Assembly (NCBI GenBank): GCA_034698045.1
Contig: JAQGAU010001190.1
Span: 1 to 20,787, forward strand
Reading direction: 5' to 3'
Length of the DNA stretch: 20,787 nt
Source of the DNA: Paramacrobiotus richtersi
Lineage: Eukaryota; Tardigrada; Eutardigrada; Parachela; Macrobiotidae
Part shown: piece after piece, positions 1-7,800 of the stretch
Layout of the letters: each line of letters begins with the position of its first letter
Position numbering within the stretch: the first letter of the stretch is position 1
Translations under genes and position numbers: made by a program
Notes under the pieces: model-generated
What the model was told of the DNA's origin: nothing
What the model saw: only the letters and a program-made list of their open reading frames with translations
Databases searched by the model: none

Positions 1-1625
1 CAACTTGTCTGCCCTCTCTCTGTTCTCTCTCACCAGCACGCGATGTTATGGTTTTCTCACTTTTAACCGAAGCTGGGGTGTTTTTTTCTACAAGACGCCA
101 TCGTTAAGAAAAGTTTTCCATGCGTCCTTGCGTCAGATTTGCGTCAAAGGCTTGCTCTTGTGGCAAATCTCGATAATTCTTGCTAGACGGCTAATCTTTG
201 CGCTGATTAATTGGAATTCTTTATAACAAGTCCCTGTTGCCCAGATTTTCCGTGTATATTCACGTCACAGGGAAGTGACGACAGTCACCGATTAATTTTG
301 GAATTTGCGTCTTTTTTGTTGCTGCGCATTCGAAACTGATTAATACCGCATCAAACCCAAATTTCTCAGTTGGAACTAATCCATACGAACATGAATTGTA
401 CGGGGAAGTGACGACAATCGCCACTGAATTTGGATTTGCATCGTGTTTTTGTTCTCCGACCGCAGTTCCGGTTTGAATCAGCTTGTGCGTGGGGAATAAT
501 TTGGATTTTGGTAATTCTGGGCGTTGAGAAAGCGAGGTGAGTGTGTGCGTATATGTGCGTATATGCAGGCATGTTTGTGCAGCATAAAAGTTTTCGAAAC
601 TTCGGACGCGATAGCGACCGCAAGGTCCGTTGACTTGTTACCTGATATGAGCAGAAATGCGGGCGTGATGGGTGAGCTATGCGAAAGTGCAAGTCAGAAA
701 TCATGGTAATTAAATAGAAAAACAACACTGGCCGTTTGTAACTTTCAGCCTGCGTTTTTTGCGGTTACGTTATGGTTGCATGCGGTACTGTACTCATTAA
801 AAAAACGACGAAACAATTATTCCGATAGATATCAGATTTTGTCCTACTGGAAAATCGGTTACGAAGTCACTTCAAAGTGTTTTTCGGGTTAAACGAGCCT
901 TGAGGTTTTTTCAGCGATTTCATACTAAAATTTACATTCTGCTTTGCAAAATCGGCCTACAAGAAGGTGAAGGCAAACATTTAAGGTGCTTCTGTGGTAT
1001 TTATAATTGTGAGCATGCATTTGAATATTTACCATTTTTTAAATTATTTTTTTGATTTTATTTATTTTGTATGTACTTTTATCAAGGTTTTATTGATTTT
1101 GTGCATTTGATACTACAGCTGTATTATTCAGTTTTATGTCATTTATGATTAATATGAACTCTTTTTTTAGTATTTTTGTCTTGTTTCAGCAAAATTGTTG
1201 CCGGGTCATATATTTTTGTACATCGTTTCCTTAATTTTTCATATTTTCGTATAACAACGTACGTGTATCATATTTTAATTATTACATTGCTTGATCTGAT
1301 CCGTTAATGTTACACGACTACCAAATATATTAATCCACATTAAATTTTGAAAACAATTTTTGTAACCGGCAAATTTACGGATAGTCATTCGATTCCGGAG
1401 TGCATTCAGCCGTGGTAGTAAAAGCGCAGCTCATAAAAGAACCGCTGTAATTCTCTGAGACTGCAAGGTGTGGTTTCGTCGGTTTGTTGTTGGTGGAGCG
1501 AACAACAGAATTGCGAACATGCTTCGCACAAACTGACCTTTGTGTTGCGGAATCAGCTCTGTATTCTAAAAATGTCATCAGGACTATGTTTTCACTTGTA
1601 GGTTATGTGACGACCTGTGTACGGT
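1..1625 (+). other. Upstream region of the CLOCK-like gene
   Basis: I see no convincing coding exon here; the longer open frames have no recognisable protein. It holds a diverged direct repeat with TGACG half-sites (270-321 and 403-453), an AG|GTGAGT donor-like site at 536, a short GT/ATATG-rich run (541-570), and a T-rich stretch at 1020-1260. A bHLH domain (basic ERxRR region plus two helices) was looked for in all forward frames and not found. Confidence 0.5.
270..453 (+). repeat. Diverged direct repeat with TGACG half-sites
   Basis: Copy 1 (270-321) and copy 2 (403-453) share GGGAAGTGACGACA, then a similar TTTGGAATTTGCGT/TTTGGATTTGCATC stretch and a T-rich end. Each contains AGTGACGAC; CACGTCAC lies just before copy 1 (261-268). 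These are half-sites of the CREB/bZIP motif TGACGTCA. Placement upstream of the gene suggests a promoter-region duplication, but no core promoter was identified. Confidence 0.4.
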
Positions 1626-1831
1626 ATGGATGAAGGAGGTCAATCGACCAACAAGGTGAAAATTCACTAGAATTTCTCTCACTTCAATGAAATTTAAATT
1701 AAAAAATATAATTCGGTTTTTATATTAAAATATTAAAAATTATATTAAATTTGAATTTGTTTTTTTAATCAGGCGATGAGTTTGAATTTCAAAAAGCAGT
1801 TGAAAATGTTGCATTTTACTCAGAATATGCT
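1626..1831 (+). CDS. Clk: CLOCK-like gene, exons 1-2 (tentative N-terminus)
   Basis: Exon 1 (1626-1655) would encode MDEGGQSTNK and ends at AAG|GTGAAA in phase 0. An in-frame TGA at 1608-1610 lies just upstream with no splice acceptor between, so this ATG begins its reading frame; a TAG acceptor at 1598-1600 could open a leader exon. Exon 2 (1773-1831) follows a T-rich tract and CAG and encodes a basic stretch ending FTQNML. CLOCK has FTQLML directly before its PAS-A domain. The exon must end at CT|GTAGGT, because the unspliced frame meets TAG at once. Joining to an acceptor at 1925 (polyT tract, then TTAG) restores the PAS-A frame but adds about seven residues relative to known CLOCKs. A bHLH exon upstream could instead splice to exon 2. 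Confidence 0.4.
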
Positions 1832-4800
1832 GTAGGTTGTGGGTTGATTAAGCTTTAGTTTACCCAGTTTATTGACGTTTTCCGAATGGAATTTGCTTCT
1901 ACTTTTTTGTTTTACGACAAATTAGTGTAAAGTGGCGATCGTTACAGGTGGATGGATTTCTGTTGATAATCGATGAATGTGGAAAAATTATCTACGTCTC
2001 TGAATCGGTCGTTTCTCATCTGGGATTCAGCTACGTGCGTTTGATGGCATTTTAACTAATTTTGTAGTTCAGATAAATTAAGCTTGAATGCTAATTTAAT
2101 GGATTAAGTACAGTCGAATCGCAATTCACTTCGAAATCGAAAGAAACATGCACGGAATCATGTAAGCAGGTTTTAAACGTACGATTGAAACTTTTTTATC
2201 GTATTTTATTCTATTTGTTTGCTGGAATTCGTATTTCCATTTTAGGATTTTTCAAGTTATTTTTTGCATTTTTAGGATCTTTCATGTATGTTTTTTACGT
2301 TATTTAAGGTGTTTTCAGGATTTTTTTTGTATATTTTTTACGTTGTTTATTGTATTTTCAGGATTTTGTATGTATATTTTTACGTTATTTGTTGTATTTT
2401 CATGTATTTTTTATGTATACTTTTCAATTTTTACTTTATTTTTTCTTGTATTATTATTATATTGATTTGTAATTGTTCTGCTTGATGCGATTGAGAGTTA
2501 TAATCCGATTGGCTGCAGTTGGATTTGAGCGGATATTCGTGGTTTTCACTGGTGCATCCGGACGATCAAGTGGCCTCGCGAACGCACTTTAAAGACGCCA
2601 TCGCCAAATGTCTGCAAGCCGTCACCGCTAATCACACGGCTTCCTCGGCACATTCCTCACCGGCCACTGCGCCCTCATCTTCCAGTGTTAACGCTCCTGA
2701 TCTCCCCGATCCGAACGCACCCGATGCGGAAGGTAAAACTCGAAACAAACAAAAACAAAAATCCTTAAAAAAAGTAAAATTCCAATAATAAAACCTGGCT
2801 GTACATTCTCAGTACTGTCAATCACGTTTTAGTGTTAATTAATGCGCGATACTTTTTCTTATCATTGGATGTTATTAATTTGTACCCCAGAAAGTGAAAC
2901 GCTCCCTTTTTGCACTTTTGACGATATTGTGGGTACTCTTAAATCCAGCGCAGGCTGGCACTCCCTGTTAACTTGACTACATTTTCCATAAACATAACAG
3001 GGAAACCGTACATTCCATCACCATAAATCCGCGTTTTCAGGTGGTAACCGGCCCGGTCTCCGTTCCCCGGCCCTGCCCAGTCGTTGCCAGTGCACCTCCC
3101 TCACCGTGCGTGTCCTACAGGGCCAGCGCCGCCGCACGGACAGTATGAGTTCCGTCGGTAGTCCCTCGCCGTCCCGGCGCCCCTCCGGCACACCCAGCAT
3201 CAGTCGGAGTATCAGCGCCCCCGCCGAGATTGTCCGGCAAGTCCCGACGACCGGGAATTGGCGGGAGGGGGAGCGGTTGACGGAATCCCCCGGGGTGCAT
3301 GTGTATCGAACATTCCACTTTTCCGGGATTGTCCGGCCGCTGAAAATGGACAAGGAGACGGATCAGAATGGTAATAAAATGAAAATCATATGGAAATCAA
3401 AAAATGAATGGAAATAAATCTACTGGATTTAAATAAATTGAATTGAGTCGCAAAATTAAACGAAAGATCGAACTAAAAATAGAACAGAATAAAACAAAAA
3501 TAATGAAAAATTTTTAAATGGACAAAACGAAACTAAATTTTAATGAAAAATGGAATTTTTAAATAATATAATATGAAAAAAAAATGGAAATAAAGAAAAT
3601 CAATGGAAACAAATCTACTGGACTGGAATAAATTGAGTCGAATCGATAATTAAAACAAAAGAAAAATTGAACTAAAAAAACAGATTGAAATACAAATATG
3701 AACAATTTGGGGAATCGACAAAAAAACTGAATTCAAATGCAAAATGGAATTTCTAAATCACAGCGAATGCAGTTGAATTGGATATACATGTATCCATAAT
3801 AATATGGAATCCTAGAAATCTTTTGTTTGTATTGTGTTTTTATTACCGATTTACACGTTTTTGTAATAAACACAAGTTCACATAACTGAGAGCATCCAGC
3901 AAACCAATAATATAATGCAATAAATTGGAATAATAAAACTCAATTAAATTAATAGTTACATTATATCGCAACTAATTAATATAATAATGCAGCGTATTTT
4001 TTGCCCGGAGCGCAGCGACGGGCTGTTCCTATGCGCTGAACGTTTTGTAAAATATTTCGCCTCACAAGAGCGTCACCGACCTCCGACAGGCCATAGACAT
4101 CGCCCGCCTAGGTGGCGGTTACAATTTTGAGCTCCGGGCACACTATCGATAGCATCGATCACTAGTCGACCGAAGCGAAGCGAAGGTCCTCTATATTCAA
4201 TGAAAATGGAGATTTTGTCTGTCCCGTCGGTCACGGTACCGGAAGTATTGAGTAATAAATAATATAATAAATGAATAATAATAAATAAATAAATAACGAA
4301 TATAAACACAAAACTAGATGGCGCGTCCTCTATATTCCACATGATATTTTGTCTGTCCCGTCGGTCACGGTACCGGAAATATTGCGTAATAAATAACATA
4401 ATAAATAAATAATAAGAACTATTAGCTTTCTGTTCGCTTCGGTCCACAAGTGCCCGCAAACAGCGAGTGCACTTACCTAGTTAAATTTATTTGTGAGATA
4501 ATCTCACTGAGATTACAGACAAATTTTCTAGGTCGTCAGAGCATCGTCTGGGTGGCCGTCGCCCGCCCGGTGGCTGCCACGGGTCCCTCCGAACAGCCGG
4601 AACCGGTCAGTTCGTCGGCGATGCATTTCGTCATCCGTCACGACGTGAACGGGTACATCACGTCGGCCGACGAGAGGTGTGCAAGAACTAATTGTTCGTC
4701 GTGTAGTCGGCACTGTTTCTGATCATAACCGGTTTTGGCAGGTGTCAGCAGTTCATCGGGTATGCACCGGACAAACTGGTCAATTCTTGCCTGTATGATC

Positions 4801-7800
4801 ATCTTCCCGCCGATGATCTTCCGTTTCTCAAATATCAGTATGAGCAGTGTAAGTTTTCGGTGGCAGCCGAGAATGTGGAGAAATGTGAAAGGATGTTTTG
4901 TTGTTATAGTCAAATCGTAGTGTATGGGCATTGAATCAAAGAATTACAGTCGATGTACTCGGCAACAGAAAAAAAAAATGTGAATTTGATAGTGGTAATT
5001 AATGATGGAATTTGAGAATTTTTTGCAATGATGTTGTGCACTAATTATTACTATTTTAATTAGACATTGGCTGACATATTGTGGTTTTTGAAATACAGTA
5101 ATTAAAATTATAAATATTTTTTCGATTAAATAAAACCTGATCTGTTTAGGTATGACGAATTATTGTTACTTAACGCATGTATTCATTGAACTTGTAGCAT
5201 ACAGAAAGTGTTCATTCGTTTTGCTTATTTGTTGTTTTATTTCTGTTATTATTGTCCGTTATTAAATTTTGGTTGCCGATTTATTTGTGTATCGTATCAA
5301 CAACGATTAACAAATCAACGAAAATTAATAATAACAAAATTAATTCGTTGCAGTGTCTTCCCACAAGAGCGAATCCATCGCTATAACCTGCCGCTTCCGC
5401 ACAGCCGTCGAGTCCAGTGGCGAGCCGTCGCCCGAGGGGGAGAATGCCCGTGCGACAAGTGCCTATACATACCTGAACTGCCGCGCCTATCTGGCGTTGA
5501 ATCCCAGCACTTTCCACATGGACGAGATCGTCACGTTGGCCGCCCCCATGAGGTGATAAAGCGACGTTTCGTACGTGTTTTTCAGAGGATGAAAAATAGT
5601 AATAGTGAGCATATAGACGAAGGAATGGAGGAAAATGAAAGTAAAAAGGAAATATAAAGCGAATAAATAAGGGAAAACAGATACCAAATATTGTAAATAA
5701 ATTAGAAAAAATGATAATAATAATTGTGATAATAATAATAATGATACACTGTGTAAAAAATAGATATATATATATTGTAAAAAAAATTGAAAATAGTTAA
5801 AATGAAAAATGAATATACGTGGCAAATATAATATACAACTAAATGGAAAAACTTGGTGAACATTTGAATACAAAAAAAAGGGAACAGATTCATTCAATGA
5901 TGTATTGTATAGCAGGGCATACTAGGAATGCAGAGAACAGTTTTCCTGTTTCCGTAGTTTATTTATGCTTTGTTTGACTTAATTATATGAGTACAGCTAG
6001 CAAATAGCTCCCAAGTGTGTGGTGAAATCGTAGTGTAATGGCATCAGTTCGAAACCAGCCAAGCCGAAACAGATTATCCTAAAAACGCAAAATTGATTTC
6101 GTGGTTGCGGTTGCCGTTGTTAAGTCTTTATAATATTATTGTTAGAAATGCATATGAAAATGGTTTACTGATTCAGATTATTGTTTGAATTTTTTTTCCA
6201 CTATTGTAATTACCATGCCGACATATAAATAAGTCTTTGCTTCATGATTCATAAATTATATTAAATTAAATACATCTTACATGTAAATAGTGTACAATTA
6301 ATGCAAATATACATAAATAAAAATCTGAAAAATTTAAATCATAATATAAATCATTACATAAATTAAAAACGTAGATAAACTTGGTATGTAATAGACCGTC
6401 AGTTACCTCCCCTTTTATTACAGAGCGTCCGACGGTGAAGCGGAATTCGCCAAACAATCCACCCGCCTCGCCACCGTCATCCCCCGGAAGTGGGACCACC
6501 CCCCGACCGTGGCGACCAAGTGTGCCCTGGAGGCCCTGCAGTCCAAGCAGCGCTCCCCCCTGCACAGCCCCGACAGCAACACCCGCGAGCGGGAACCCCC
6601 CAGCAACCCGCCCAGCACCTCCCCCGACACCTGGACCAGCCGCACCCGGGAGATGGAGCAGGTGGGCGTGGATCTGATTGACAGCCAGTGCAGCCCGTCC
6701 AAGTTGTCGGAACTGGAGAGCCAGGGGAGTAGTGGGGGCCCGGGGGGGCTGAATGTGTCGCCGCGGTCGGTGGCGACCAATGCGTCGGGGACCAGTCCCC
6801 AGGGGGTCACGGAGGCCCCGGGGGAGGGGGCTGGCGGGAGTGTAGGGGAGACGGGTAGGTTTTTTGTAGCACTAAATAAAAATGCAGACATTATAATTAA
6901 TTATATTAATGGAACAACTCTTAGAATTATTTAAAATTATTATTACGTACTGAATTAAAATTCTAGTTGTTATATTAATACTTTCAACTGGCATAGATAG
7001 AAAAAAAATTGTATTTGATTTCATTAAACTGTTCTTCTTAATTTAATTAAAATGCGAGCAAATTACAATTTTTTAAATTATTATTGTAAAATTTTTTTAA
7101 CAGTGTTTCGAAACTAAATTCGGTCCGAGACTAAATGCAATTTCAACGGCAAATATAACAAATGTTGAAAATATGCCCATAACTTTTTTTGTATCCATCG
7201 GATTTTGAAGCCGGATCCATTTTCGGATTCAGCGGCCCAAGACGCATCGAACAGCATTAGCACTTTGGTCCTAGGGTCCTAGGAATTAGAAACAACAAAT
7301 CAAGGTTATCAAAAAAGAGGAAATTACGGCGAACAACCACCATTTTTGCGCAATTTTATTTGAAGCGAATTGTTTGGCCAAGCTTAACGCCCGTTCATTA
7401 CGATTTCACCACAACAGTAGTATTGTTCTATGACGTCGCTGTGGAATTAATGTGTACAGTAGAATGCATAACAAATTCGTCAAACGCTGGAGAAACCTGC
7501 AAAAAAATATACAAATACATACAAAGAAAAACTAAGCAGTCTCGAAAACAGCTGCATACATTCCCTGAATGTTACTACAACAAATCTGTTTTTTAATAAA
7601 AATTCTTGCTGTACAATCGGAGTGTCGTGTGAAACGGAATTCGGTATCGTTTTTCCTTGATTGAGACATTTGTTAACATTAATGTATTAAAAATGTGTAA
7701 TCTAAATTTAATATCACATTTTTGATTAAAATATTTAATTCTAATTAAATTACATGTGAGATTAAAATGTGCATTTTACAGGCCGAGACAGCGGAGCAGT

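Noticed and set aside
5..728. Open frames on both strands near the left edge
   Set aside because: No domain, poor start codons and no splice structure; codon use looks random.
915..966. Possible bHLH exon: TTTTTTCAG, then RFHTKIYILLCKIG, then a GTGAAG donor
   Set aside because: The splice sites are plausible, but the basic ERxRR region is missing and the helix pattern matches too loosely; no second-helix exon follows.
6025..6060. tRNA-like boxes (TAGTGTAATGG and AGTTCGAAACC)
   Set aside because: The two boxes are only a few bases apart and no cloverleaf stem can be drawn.
6266..6891. Reverse-strand frames over the Pro/Gly-rich exon
   Set aside because: Mirror frames of a GC-rich coding exon; the forward frame has correct splice sites and phases.
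7360..7596. 78-residue open frame inside CLOCK-like intron 9
   Set aside because: Starts at TTG, no recognisable domain and no sign of splicing to neighbours.
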